Part shown: positions 1 through 5,107 of the stretch, piece after piece
Position numbering within the stretch: position 1 is the first letter of the stretch
How the letters are laid out: each line of letters starts with the position of its first letter
NCBI GenBank assembly: GCA_014523695.1
Contig: JAATVS010000378.1
Coordinates: 1 to 5,107, forward strand
DNA: 5,107 bases
From: Nitrososphaerales archaeon TH5895
GTDB lineage: Archaea > Thermoproteota > Nitrososphaeria > Nitrososphaerales > Nitrososphaeraceae
Direction of reading: 5' to 3'
Position numbers and translations under genes: made by a program
Notes under the pieces: model-generated
What the model saw: only the letters and a program-made list of their open reading frames with translations
Told to the model about the DNA's origin: nothing
Database searches by the model: none

Positions 1-1
1 A

Positions 2-250
2 GAACTTGGAGGGTTTCTAGAGATCAATTGCCCTCAAGGAATTGCACTCTATCTAAGTGGGAATGGAGATAGGCTACAAAGGCTGCAGGAAAGCAAAGGG
101 GAAGCAGCGGCCCCAATACATGTTACTATCCATGCATTGTTCCTCTATTCTCCTCTTATAATCGGAATTTGGTTAGATTTCATCTCGAATTATTTTAGAA
201 TTTCAAAAGTATGTGTTAGCCTTGAAGATAAACGTGATTCTATCCCATAG
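2..250 (+). CDS. C-terminal fragment of an unrecognised protein (5' end outside window)
   Basis: An open frame enters from the left edge and runs for 82 codons to a TAG at 248-250; the other frames here are broken by stops. I do not recognise the family. The visible part begins ELGGFLEINCPQG. Residues 39-61 (from IHVTIHALFLYSPL onward) form a hydrophobic stretch long enough for one membrane segment, followed by a short charged tail ending in EDKRDSIP. It is convergent with the Cache receptor gene, whose stop is 90 bases away, so the two do not share a transcript. An 82-codon open frame in roughly 40% GC DNA is suggestive but not decisive, and there is no start codon to judge. It could be the tail of a membrane protein, or a chance open frame. 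Confidence 0.45.
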   Translation, partial: ELGGFLEINCPQGIALYLSGNGDRLQRLQESKGEAAAPIHVTIHALFLYSPLIIGIWLDFISNYFRISKVCVSLEDKRDSIP

Positions 251-288
251 TCCAAACTAAGTCACTGGTGATGCCAGAGGCCGAGTAT

Positions 289-315
289 AAATTAAAGTTA
301 GAAAATGAGTAAATT
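289..315 (-). terminator. T-rich tract after the Cache receptor gene
   Basis: Read on the minus strand, the bases starting about 25 nt after the receptor stop contain several T runs (ATTTTCT, CTTTAATTTAT). Archaeal RNA polymerase can terminate on T-rich tracts without a hairpin. The tract is interrupted, so this is a weak call; a 4-bp stem at 265-277 just beyond it is too short to add support. Confidence 0.25.
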
Positions 316-339
316 TGAGAAGAAGGTAAGAGCATCAGA

Positions 340-1488
340 TTAGCCAGTTTGTTCTCCTTTAATTTCTTTCATTACCTCCTGCAAATAACTTTTCATTGCA
401 TCATAAGAGTCTTCCAGTTCTCTTGCTTTCGTCTCTGATTCATGCAATTCAGTCGTTCTCCTCTTGACCTCTCTCTGCAATATGTGGTTCCATTCCACAA
501 GAATAAATACTAATACAACAATAGCCGCAAGAGTGCCTGCAAGTAAGAGATAGATCTTGACCTCTTCTAAATATAATGCATCCTGAATCTGAGAATATAT
601 TTGAGTAGTTGGCGTAATCACCTGCAAAAAATACTGAGGTTCGTCGTTCACTAGCACGGGTTGTTGGGTGTTAATCCTTTCTCCCTCACCGTAATTGTAA
701 ACGGCATAGGAAGGCTGGGCAAATGATATCAGTGATTTTGTTAAATTGTTTACAACCTTGTTGTGGTTGACAGTATCCTGAACCTCGGGACCAAAAAAGT
801 TTAGGCCGACTAGACTCTTATTTAACCCATTATATAACAAATCTCCGTTCTTGTTATATGAAACCAAAAATCCTTCCTCAAAGTTCTCAATATTTTTGTA
901 GTGAGAAAAAAAAGGATCAGCGAGAACTGAAGCTCCTATCGTCGCTATATATTCTCCTGAAAGTCTGTCGAAAACCGGATATGAGATAAAGATCCTGTAT
1001 AAACCTTGCCGTTCAAAACCGTCAGAGAAGACGGTGGTATTGCTCTCTCTTGTCTGCTTTACCCAATCTCTGAAAGACAGATCACTGCCTATAAGTGGTT
1101 CCCTCTCTTGGGCTAGTCCAACAGTCATCACATCGTTATTGTCCAGAATGAAAAGTCGATTTATGATGTTATCATATTTATCAAACTCTTCTTGCATCAA
1201 TTCATTTAGTTCCGGAGATGAGTATTCCCTCTGCTGTACATATATCGAATTACCAAGGCCATTCATCATGGCTATTACCCTTTCCAGATCGGAGCTCATA
1301 TGTGTGCTAATTATCTTTGTATACTCCATCTGCCGTCCCTTCTGTTGTTCAAATATTCTGGTCTCAATATCATGCTTAGTAATGTCCTGTATAAAAAACA
1401 GTGATGCAAACGAAAAGCTAACTATCAGCACTATTAGAATAAGTGCGATCTTTCTTATGTTCCTACCTGCTAGAATAGTCTTAATCAT
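340..1488 (-). CDS. Cache-domain membrane receptor lacking an output domain
   Basis: The 382-residue protein has an N-terminal membrane helix (about residues 11-33), a large extracytoplasmic region (34-311), a second helix (about 312-333, IYLLLAGTLAAIVVLVFILV) and a 49-residue cytoplasmic tail. The outer region fits a double Cache fold, a ligand-sensing domain of receptors and histidine kinases: a long membrane-distal helix (about 40-80), a central FRDWVKQTRE...VFSDGF segment and the strand pair IFISYPVFDRLSGEYIATIGASVL (166-189). The tail (LQREVKRRTTELHESETKARELED) resembles the signalling helix that normally leads into a kinase, but the protein then stops with no HisKA H-box, ATPase, HAMP or methyl-accepting region. 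ATG is used. It is the second gene of an operon, 16 bases after the solute-binding protein, so it may sense that protein's loaded form or the same ligand. Cache assignment is good; the partner relationship is inferred. Confidence 0.85.
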   Translation of the reverse strand: MIKTILAGRNIRKIALILIVLIVSFSFASLFFIQDITKHDIETRIFEQQKGRQMEYTKIISTHMSSDLERVIAMMNGLGNSIYVQQREYSSPELNELMQEEFDKYDNIINRLFILDNNDVMTVGLAQEREPLIGSDLSFRDWVKQTRESNTTVFSDGFERQGLYRIFISYPVFDRLSGEYIATIGASVLADPFFSHYKNIENFEEGFLVSYNKNGDLLYNGLNKSLVGLNFFGPEVQDTVNHNKVVNNLTKSLISFAQPSYAVYNYGEGERINTQQPVLVNDEPQYFLQVITPTTQIYSQIQDALYLEEVKIYLLLAGTLAAIVVLVFILVEWNHILQREVKRRTTELHESETKARELEDSYDAMKSYLQEVMKEIKGEQTG

Positions 1489-1504
1489 AGTATCTTAATT
1501 ACCA

Positions 1505-2839
1505 TCACCATCCCAATTTTTTGGCCGACATCTCTGCTGCTTCATCTAATGCTTGTTTTGGGTCTATATTATGGTAATAAACCTTATTGAGAGCTTCTTG
1601 AATATCATCTGCAACAACAGGGTATGCTGGTATAGCTGGTCTACTTCCTCCTAATGGGATCATTGAAACCATGTCATCATAATATGGGTTTATTCTTCTT
1701 AGTTGTTCAGAAAATGGTCCTTCACCTATGATTAGCTGCGTAGGGAGGTATCCACTCTTCGCTAACCAAGGAGACAGAATAGGAGGTTCTAGCATCAATG
1801 AAATAAGCTCCCATGCCAGATCTTTGTTGGAGGAGGTCTGCGGGATGGCAAATTCCCAACCACCCATTAGCGTTGCTGTTAAGGTATCATTGTCAGGCGT
1901 AGGAAACTTTGGTATAAAACCCACTCTTGAGAAGTTCGCTACATCAAGATTTGAGGGTAACCAAGAACCTTCAATCATTACCGAAAAATTCCTATCTGAG
2001 AATTCTTTTCCCCAACTGTGGGTCATCTGTGGCTTTATTCCATCTTTCACTTGTTCTTGGATAAATGAAAGAGCTTTAAGGCCTTCAGTGCTATTGAAAG
2101 CTGGAAACCAATAAGCGCCTCCTGACGGATATCCCTCCTTCTGTTGGAGTATCTCACCACCGAGCATCCACAGATACGGATACCACATATCAGCAGAATG
2201 ATTGGCCCCAGTGAGGTGTACGCCTTCAATCCCTTTAGGTCCAAGCGTGGAATTCAGTTTCTTTGCAGCTTCGATATATCCATCCCACGTGGTTAATGAT
2301 CCAGGCTCTACACCAGCGTCCTCAAGTAAGTCCTTCCAATACCATATTCCTCTGACATCAGTCCAAGCCCAAATACCGTAAATTGTGTTATTGTAAATCA
2401 TACCATCTATATTAGACTGGTAAAAATCGGAGAGTCTTCCCCAATTCTCAGTCTTCCCAGTAAGATCCGTTAATAACCCCTTATCAGCGAGTTCTCCTAA
2501 CCAAATCTGATCCACGCTTACTACATCTAACGGGGTTCTGTTAGTTATAGAGTTCATTATTTGCCTCTTTGTTTGAGAATATGGGGTATCCGTGTATTCA
2601 ACTTCAATATTGAGATCAGGATGGTTTAACCTCAACTTCTCAAGAGCAGTATCTACAAGAGATTTTCCCATCCCCTTTCTATTAAACTCATCAAAAAGTA
2701 CCCTCAAAGTAACATTTTCCCCGTTATCAACGGGTATTGAAGTTGTGGAAGCGAAACTGGGAATTGATTCATAAATGCAGAAGTAAGTAAGAAATATACA
2801 ATTGATAACTATTATAGTACCAACTGAACGGGACTCCAC
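1505..2839 (-). CDS. Extracellular solute-binding protein, family 1 (sugar/oligosaccharide type)
   Basis: The 444-residue product has the length and landmarks of SBP_bac_1 binding proteins of ABC importers. Residues 105-127 (DVVSVDQIWLGELADKGLLT) are the classic first-lobe segment. YGIWAWTDVRGIWYWKDLLEDAG (154-176) with TWDGYIEAAKKL (184-195) is the hinge-side region, GGWEFAIPQ (326-334) and GYLPTQ (363-368) follow, and the C-terminal helices match the usual PAIPAYPVVADDIQEALNKV pattern. Residues 8-30 are a hydrophobic export signal with a plausible cut after SFA (28-30); there is no good lipobox around Cys21, so it is either secreted or held by an uncleaved anchor. Several Trp and Tyr residues suggest a carbohydrate-like ligand, but the ligand is not determined. 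The start is GTG at 2837-2839; an in-frame TAA lies 21 bases upstream (2858-2860) and the next Met is residue 56. No permease or ATPase gene is present; the next gene is the Cache receptor, 16 bases on. Confidence 0.93.
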   Translation of the reverse strand: MESRSVGTIIVINCIFLTYFCIYESIPSFASTTSIPVDNGENVTLRVLFDEFNRKGMGKSLVDTALEKLRLNHPDLNIEVEYTDTPYSQTKRQIMNSITNRTPLDVVSVDQIWLGELADKGLLTDLTGKTENWGRLSDFYQSNIDGMIYNNTIYGIWAWTDVRGIWYWKDLLEDAGVEPGSLTTWDGYIEAAKKLNSTLGPKGIEGVHLTGANHSADMWYPYLWMLGGEILQQKEGYPSGGAYWFPAFNSTEGLKALSFIQEQVKDGIKPQMTHSWGKEFSDRNFSVMIEGSWLPSNLDVANFSRVGFIPKFPTPDNDTLTATLMGGWEFAIPQTSSNKDLAWELISLMLEPPILSPWLAKSGYLPTQLIIGEGPFSEQLRRINPYYDDMVSMIPLGGSRPAIPAYPVVADDIQEALNKVYYHNIDPKQALDEAAEMSAKKLGW

Positions 2840-2860
2840 TACGTTACATTCTAGACATTA

Positions 2861-2876
2861 AGTATTTATCATTTTT
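2861..2876 (-). promoter_or_regulatory. Candidate archaeal promoter (BRE + TATA) of the binding protein/receptor operon
   Basis: On the minus strand AAAAATGATAAATACT contains a purine-rich BRE-like part followed by an ATAAATACT TATA-like box. Its centre is about 26 bases before the GTG at 2839, so transcription would begin at or next to the start codon. This implies a leaderless mRNA, common in archaea, and supports the GTG start. Confidence 0.5.
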
Positions 2877-2886
2877 GTTCTAACTT

Positions 2887-2906
2887 CATGTTATTTTGCT
2901 AACATG
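2887..2906. promoter_or_regulatory. Perfect 7-bp inverted repeat upstream of the operon promoter (candidate operator)
   Basis: CATGTTA (2887-2893) and TAACATG (2900-2906) are exact reverse complements separated by 6 bases (TTTTGC). The 20-bp element lies about 10 bases upstream of the BRE-like part of the solute-binding protein promoter, a typical place for a dimeric activator or regulator in archaea. There is no T run after it on either strand, so a terminator is unlikely. Function is inferred from symmetry and position only. Confidence 0.4.
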
Positions 2907-3166
2907 TCAATACTAAGACCCTGGAGAAATGAATCTTCAGTACTAACACTAATCAATACAGCATCCAAAATAATAAGGGCGAATGCTTCCAATTCAAACT
3001 GTCAGTTTTCATTGCGAATGACTGTCAAATTGTAGTCTGAACCCGTCGTTTGCTTCATGAGAGTTGGATCATGGGTAATTGGGCAATCTACTCAAATGGG
3101 TACACATGCGCACTTAATGGAGCTCAAGCTAGAGATTTGAAAAGGAGGAAGTCAAAATTCCCACAC
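2907..3166. other. Gene-poor intergenic stretch
   Basis: Between the operator-like repeat and the zinc-finger terminator I see no convincing gene. A 43-codon + strand frame (2904-3035) exists, but it has no clear promoter or recognisable product. ACTGTCA occurs twice (2998-3004 and 3021-3027), and a GGAGG sequence at 3144-3148 is not followed by a start codon. Confidence 0.5.
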
Positions 3167-3182
3167 GAAAAATAAAAATATA
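3167..3182 (-). terminator. T-rich terminator of the zinc-finger gene
   Basis: On the minus strand, 8-24 bases after the TAA, the transcript would read CTATATTTTTATTTTTC with two runs of five T. This is the form expected of an archaeal intrinsic terminator, and there is no need for a hairpin. Confidence 0.45.
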
Positions 3183-3190
3183 GAAGATTT

Positions 3191-3346
3191 TTAGGCTACA
3201 CCAGCTGGAGCGTGGCTCGATTCACTATGTTCCATTCTCTTGTGGGTAATCAAAGTTTCATCTGATTCAAAATCTTTTCCACATATACCACAAACTGTCT
3301 TCTTGCGTCCATGTCGTGCTTCAGGAGTTCCGGATGTGGAGTACAC
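3191..3346 (-). CDS. Small single C2H2 zinc-finger protein
   Basis: The 51-residue reading (GTG start at 3344-3346) contains one full C2H2 finger: C19-G-I-C22, twelve residues, H35, four residues, H40. The hydrophobic core residues F26 and L32 are at the usual finger positions, and a basic RHGRKK segment precedes it. Such tiny single-finger proteins are frequent in Nitrososphaeria and are presumed to bind nucleic acid or proteins; no target is known. No ATG lies in frame: the frame is open back to a TAA at 3380-3382, giving an N-terminal extension with no good start (it reads SIKCEQK just before the GTG). GTG is therefore the best guess and the start is uncertain. It lies 29 bases after the stop of the doubtful 67-codon frame and could share its transcript. 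It ends in a T-rich terminator. Confidence 0.75.
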   Translation of the reverse strand: MYSTSGTPEARHGRKKTVCGICGKDFESDETLITHKRMEHSESSHAPAGVA

Positions 3347-3357
3347 CTTCTGTTCAC

Positions 3358-3365
3358 ATTTTATA
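3358..3365 (-). promoter_or_regulatory. TATA-like box before the zinc-finger gene
   Basis: TATAAAAT on the minus strand is centred about 15 bases before the GTG. That is closer than the roughly 25 bases expected for a leaderless start, so either the true start of transcription falls inside the proposed gene or this is not the promoter used. Confidence 0.25.
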
Positions 3366-3380
3366 CTAGTGCATACTAGT
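3363..3380. repeat. Tandem ATACTAGT direct repeat with 10-bp period
   Basis: ATACTAGT occurs at 3363-3370 and again at 3373-3380, separated by GC. Each copy contains the palindrome ACTAGT, and the period is one helical turn. It overlaps the TATA-like box ahead of the zinc-finger gene, so it could be an operator, possibly for autoregulation. Confidence 0.4.
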
Positions 3381-3579
3381 TAAAGATAATGGCCTCCAGC
3401 TGCCCAATCAGTGGAATGGCATATTCGACAATTTGATCGGGATTACTTAGTAAGCCCTCGAACCTGAAATATTTTGAGATTGTTATTGGAACTAGATACG
3501 CTAAGACTGGGATCTTAAAGCAAAAATTGTTCTGAAACCTAGCCTTGGTTTCTTTGTGAATAGAGATGAAAGCGACCAT
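3376..3579 (-). CDS. Doubtful small hypothetical protein (67 aa)
   Basis: This ATG-started frame of 67 codons ends with TAG inside the ATACTAGT repeat. I do not recognise a family. The C-terminal half (RFEGLLSNPDQIVEYAIPLIGQLEAIIF) looks protein-like, with an amphipathic helix pattern. The middle (CFKIPVLAYLVPITI) is hydrophobic and could be a membrane segment. No clear ribosome site is seen; an AT-rich GATAAATT lies roughly 13-20 bases upstream of the ATG, too close for a standard TATA position. It is 29 bases ahead of the zinc-finger gene on the same strand. It may be a real lineage-specific gene or a chance frame. Confidence 0.35.
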   Translation of the reverse strand: MVAFISIHKETKARFQNNFCFKIPVLAYLVPITISKYFRFEGLLSNPDQIVEYAIPLIGQLEAIIFN

Positions 3580-3788
3580 TGAAAATGAATTTATCTCTCA
3601 ATCGTTCTGTAGTGTGATAGTTGGCCTAAAGTGTGCATGCGTCATTAATTTTACTATTCCAGTACTTCAGAAAAGAATACCAGTAGTCATTAAGTACTTA
3701 TGATAGAATATAGTTTCAATTCTTTTAATATAGTTCACTAGCGTTAAACTGTGATCAGCGAAAACACAGATCCTTTTAGATATCAAAA
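3580..3788. other. Intergenic region with short palindromes and repeats
   Basis: No gene is seen here. It holds a perfect 10-bp palindrome TAAGTACTTA (3691-3700), two ATATAGTT copies 20 bases apart (3708-3715 and 3728-3735), and a CTGTG/CACAG inverted repeat (3749-3753 and 3765-3769). The last lies just after the stop of the 121-residue gene and could form a 3' hairpin, although the following T run on the minus strand is only three bases. Confidence 0.4.
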
Positions 3789-4154
3789 CTATCGTTTTCC
3801 AGATGCTTCCCTGACTGCAAGACCATATTCAAGCCTTGCTTTTTTGCGCATATAGGGAATGAGCCTATAGTGAATTGAGTAGATCCAAGTTCTATGCTCG
3901 TAATCCTTTTTCAGGATATCCTTTATAATTAAAGACACTAATCCGCCGGATAGCTTAGAGACAGGGATATTATTAATTTTACAAAATTCATTCCTTTTGA
4001 ACTGATATTCTTCAAGTGTAAAGTAAGGACGATTTACTTGCACGATGAGAGGCCATACTATATTCTCCCATACCAATCTTCGATAGTGTGTAGAGTGAGC
4101 ATGCTTTCCTTTCTCCTTGATTCTTGATCGCATCATTGGCAGGGTGTATGACAT
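3789..4154 (-). CDS. Basic 121-residue protein, possibly winged-helix
   Basis: I do not recognise the family by name. The product is strongly basic, with no signal peptide or membrane segment. After a Lys/His-rich N-terminus (RSRIKEKGKHAHSTHYRR), residues 46-62 and 66-82 look helical (FTLEEYQFKRNEFCKI; SKLSGGLVSLIIKDILKKD). A strand-like RTWIYSIHYRLIP (88-100) and a basic MRKKARLEYG helix follow. A helix-helix-hairpin order with this charge fits a small winged-helix DNA-binding protein, but that is inference. I chose the ATG at 4152-4154 over an in-frame TTG one codon earlier because it overlaps the upstream frame's TGA as TGATG. An AT-rich AATAATAAAT also lies about 20 bases upstream and could serve a leaderless transcript. 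Single Cys58 rules out a Cys-based zinc site by itself. Confidence 0.7.
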   Translation of the reverse strand: MSYTLPMMRSRIKEKGKHAHSTHYRRLVWENIVWPLIVQVNRPYFTLEEYQFKRNEFCKINNIPVSKLSGGLVSLIIKDILKKDYEHRTWIYSIHYRLIPYMRKKARLEYGLAVREASGKR

Positions 4155-4360
4155 CAACCATCAGAAGTCAATTTATTATTTTTGATCGATTTAGGTGGTA
4201 GGTTTAGATATATTTTGTCATCGCGAAGACCATCAACGGAAATATTCTTGTTAGTCAACACTTTGCAAGGCTTGCGTTGGCATTCAAAGCACTTTATATG
4301 AGATAGTCCTACTCTGAACCAACTACTAAATCTGAAGGTGAATGTACCAATGAGAGCAGA
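4154..4360 (-). CDS. Open frame with Cys cluster, coupled to the 121-residue gene; start unclear
   Basis: A frame of 68 sense codons opens after a TAG at 4361-4363 and ends in a TGA whose last base is the A of the downstream ATG. It encodes IKCFECQRKPCKVLTNKN followed by a hydrophilic tail ending KNNKLTSDG. The C-x2-C-x4-C cluster resembles half of a zinc-binding site. No ATG is in frame; the only ordinary start is GTG at 4259-4261 (35 residues), which excludes the Cys cluster, and an ATT at 4349-4351 would be a rare choice. An ATATAAAG TATA-like box (4292-4299) lies about 35 bases before that GTG. It may be a short leader gene from the GTG, a gene with a rare start, a decayed 5' gene portion, or a chance open frame. 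Confidence 0.3.
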   Translation of the reverse strand, partial: SALIGTFTFRFSSWFRVGLSHIKCFECQRKPCKVLTNKNISVDGLRDDKIYLNLPPKSIKNNKLTSDG

Positions 4361-4391
4361 CTATAGCTTGTAGTAGGTAGTGAATAGTCGC

Positions 4392-4420
4392 CACTTGTCT
4401 ATACCTTTCGAAGGTAAGTG
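4392..4420. other. Hairpin downstream of the FTR1 gene
   Basis: TACCTT (4402-4407) and AAGGTA (4411-4416) form a perfect 6-bp stem with a TCG loop. CACT (4392-4395) and AGTG (4417-4420) can extend it across a 6-base bulge. It lies 24 bases past the permease stop on the minus strand. No T run follows, so it may protect the mRNA 3' end or be incidental rather than terminate transcription. Confidence 0.3.
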
Positions 4421-4443
4421 CTGGTATCTCGAATCTTAGGAGA

Positions 4444-5107
4444 TCATCCCTCTCTCTTTTCGTGAAGATCTGCCATCGACTTTCTTGCACTTTCGATAGC
4501 TTTCCGCCTCCGGGGCTTCAGAACCAGTATGTAGAAGGAACCTATCAGGTATATGGAAAGGAGAACTATTTGAGCTATGACCGATTCCAAGGTGGGGTGG
4601 ATCCCTGTCATGGTTGCCAGGTTAATGTCCAATCTTGGAACTATGCCGACCAATGGTGTAGTTGGCACTACTCCTAATTCTTGTAACTCTCTAACTGCAT
4701 TGCCCATGAATGCTATAGACATATACGCTCCAATTCCCATGGTTAAGGCGAAGAGTACTCTTAGGGGCAATCTTCTGCCAAGTCGGTTGATTAATATAGC
4801 TACTCCAATGATAACCGCAAGTCCTACGACCATACCAGCAATAACGTATAACTCCATGTACTTTGCAAAGGATAGCATGGCCTGGTAGAACAAGACGGTC
4901 TCAAAACCTTCTCTATAGACAGTGAAAAATGCCAGAGCAACGAATACAATTACACTTCCTGTTGTAGTGGCCTTCCAGACCTTTGCTTTGACGAATTCAA
5001 TCCATTTCTTGGTTTCGATCTTGTTTAATACCCAGAAGCTCACCCAGAAAAGTACTGCTACAGCAGAAAGGCCAGCAACAGCTTCTATTAGTTCTCTGTT
5101 CGCCCCA
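4444..5107 (-). CDS. FTR1-family iron permease (N-terminus outside window)
   Basis: The frame stays open to the right edge, giving 220 residues, so the internal GTG at 5043 is not the true start. Numbering from the edge, two FTR1 signature motifs are visible: R4-E-L-I-E8 and R65-E-G-F-E69 within FFTVYREGFETVLFYQAM. Their acidic residues bind iron during transport. Hydrophobic segments lie at about 9-27, 50-76, 86-109, 113-138 and 173-198, with the family's polar loop LGVVPTTPL (144-152) before the last helix and a basic cytoplasmic tail. The usual first helices, including the first REGxE, must lie beyond the edge. The protein moves iron across the cytoplasmic membrane; fungal and bacterial relatives pair it with an oxidase or an EfeO/EfeB-type partner, none of which is visible here. 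The next gene downstream is unrelated. Confidence 0.93.
   Translation of the reverse strand, partial: GANRELIEAVAGLSAVAVLFWVSFWVLNKIETKKWIEFVKAKVWKATTTGSVIVFVALAFFTVYREGFETVLFYQAMLSFAKYMELYVIAGMVVGLAVIIGVAILINRLGRRLPLRVLFALTMGIGAYMSIAFMGNAVRELQELGVVPTTPLVGIVPRLDINLATMTGIHPTLESVIAQIVLLSIYLIGSFYILVLKPRRRKAIESARKSMADLHEKREG

Noticed and set aside
1034..1498. 154-codon + strand open frame
   Set aside because: It lies wholly antisense to the N-terminal half of the Cache receptor; its Ser/Ile/Leu-rich product has no domain pattern and the opposite strand is clearly coding.
1728..2114. 128-codon + strand open frame
   Set aside because: It is antisense to the well-supported solute-binding protein and shows no recognisable features.
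2047..2244. 65-codon minus-strand frame within the binding protein gene
   Set aside because: It is an out-of-frame shadow of the binding protein, whose own frame has the family motifs in this stretch.
2592..2774. 60-codon + strand open frame
   Set aside because: It is antisense to the N-terminal part of the binding protein and has no supporting signals.
2904..3035. 43-codon + strand open frame beginning inside the inverted repeat
   Set aside because: It has no TATA box at a fitting distance and no recognisable product; the length is within chance expectation.
3140..3150. AAAAGGAGGAA resembling a strong ribosome binding site on the + strand
   Set aside because: No start codon with an open frame follows at a usable distance, and the region is the 3' flank of the minus-strand zinc-finger gene.
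4264..4290. CTTTG...CAAAG and GCAAG/CTTGC inverted repeats considered as an RNA gene
   Set aside because: The stems are only five bases, the inner loop is one base, and no tRNA-like arms or conserved T-loop are present.
4462..4888. Two overlapping + strand open frames (71 and 103 codons)
   Set aside because: Both are antisense to the FTR1 permease, whose REGxE motifs and membrane helices make the minus strand the coding one.

Overview
The window looks like chromosomal DNA of a soil ammonia-oxidising archaeon (Nitrososphaeria, perhaps close to Nitrososphaera or Nitrosocosmicus). This is inferred from an AT-rich base composition, GTG starts, archaeal TATA/BRE-like sequences placed for leaderless transcripts, T-rich tracts after stops rather than classical hairpin terminators, a tiny single-finger C2H2 protein, and Cache-type receptor architecture. 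No rRNA, tRNA, CRISPR array or insertion sequence is visible, so the lineage is a judgement rather than a proof.

Left end (1-340): the C-terminal 82 codons of an unrecognised + strand gene run in from the left edge and stop at 250. It converges on a minus-strand pair. Centre-left (340-2900): a two-gene minus-strand operon encodes an exported family-1 extracellular solute-binding protein (GTG start at 2839) followed 16 bases later by a two-pass membrane receptor with a large extracytoplasmic double-Cache region. The receptor has only a 49-residue cytoplasmic coiled-coil tail and no kinase domain. No transporter permease or ATPase lies beside them. A TATA-like box lies about 25 bases before the GTG, and a perfect 7-bp inverted repeat (2887-2906) sits just upstream of it as a candidate operator. 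The pair may work as a binding-protein plus receptor sensing module, or the binding protein may feed a transporter encoded elsewhere.

Middle (2840-3790): a sparse stretch with a 51-residue C2H2 zinc-finger gene (GTG start, minus strand, 3191-3346), a doubtful 67-codon ORF just upstream of it, and several short repeats that could be regulatory. Right (3789-4360): a basic 121-residue protein of unknown function, possibly winged-helix, whose ATG overlaps the stop of an upstream Cys-containing open frame (TGATG). That upstream frame has no ordinary start codon near its Cys motif. Right edge (4444-5107): the C-terminal two thirds or so of an FTR1-family iron permease, with two RExxE motifs, cut by the window end.

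All confident genes except the left-edge fragment are on the minus strand. They form at least three transcription units (iron permease; small basic protein and zinc finger; binding protein plus Cache receptor) with no obvious shared pathway. The most distinctive part is the solute-binding protein/Cache receptor pair.
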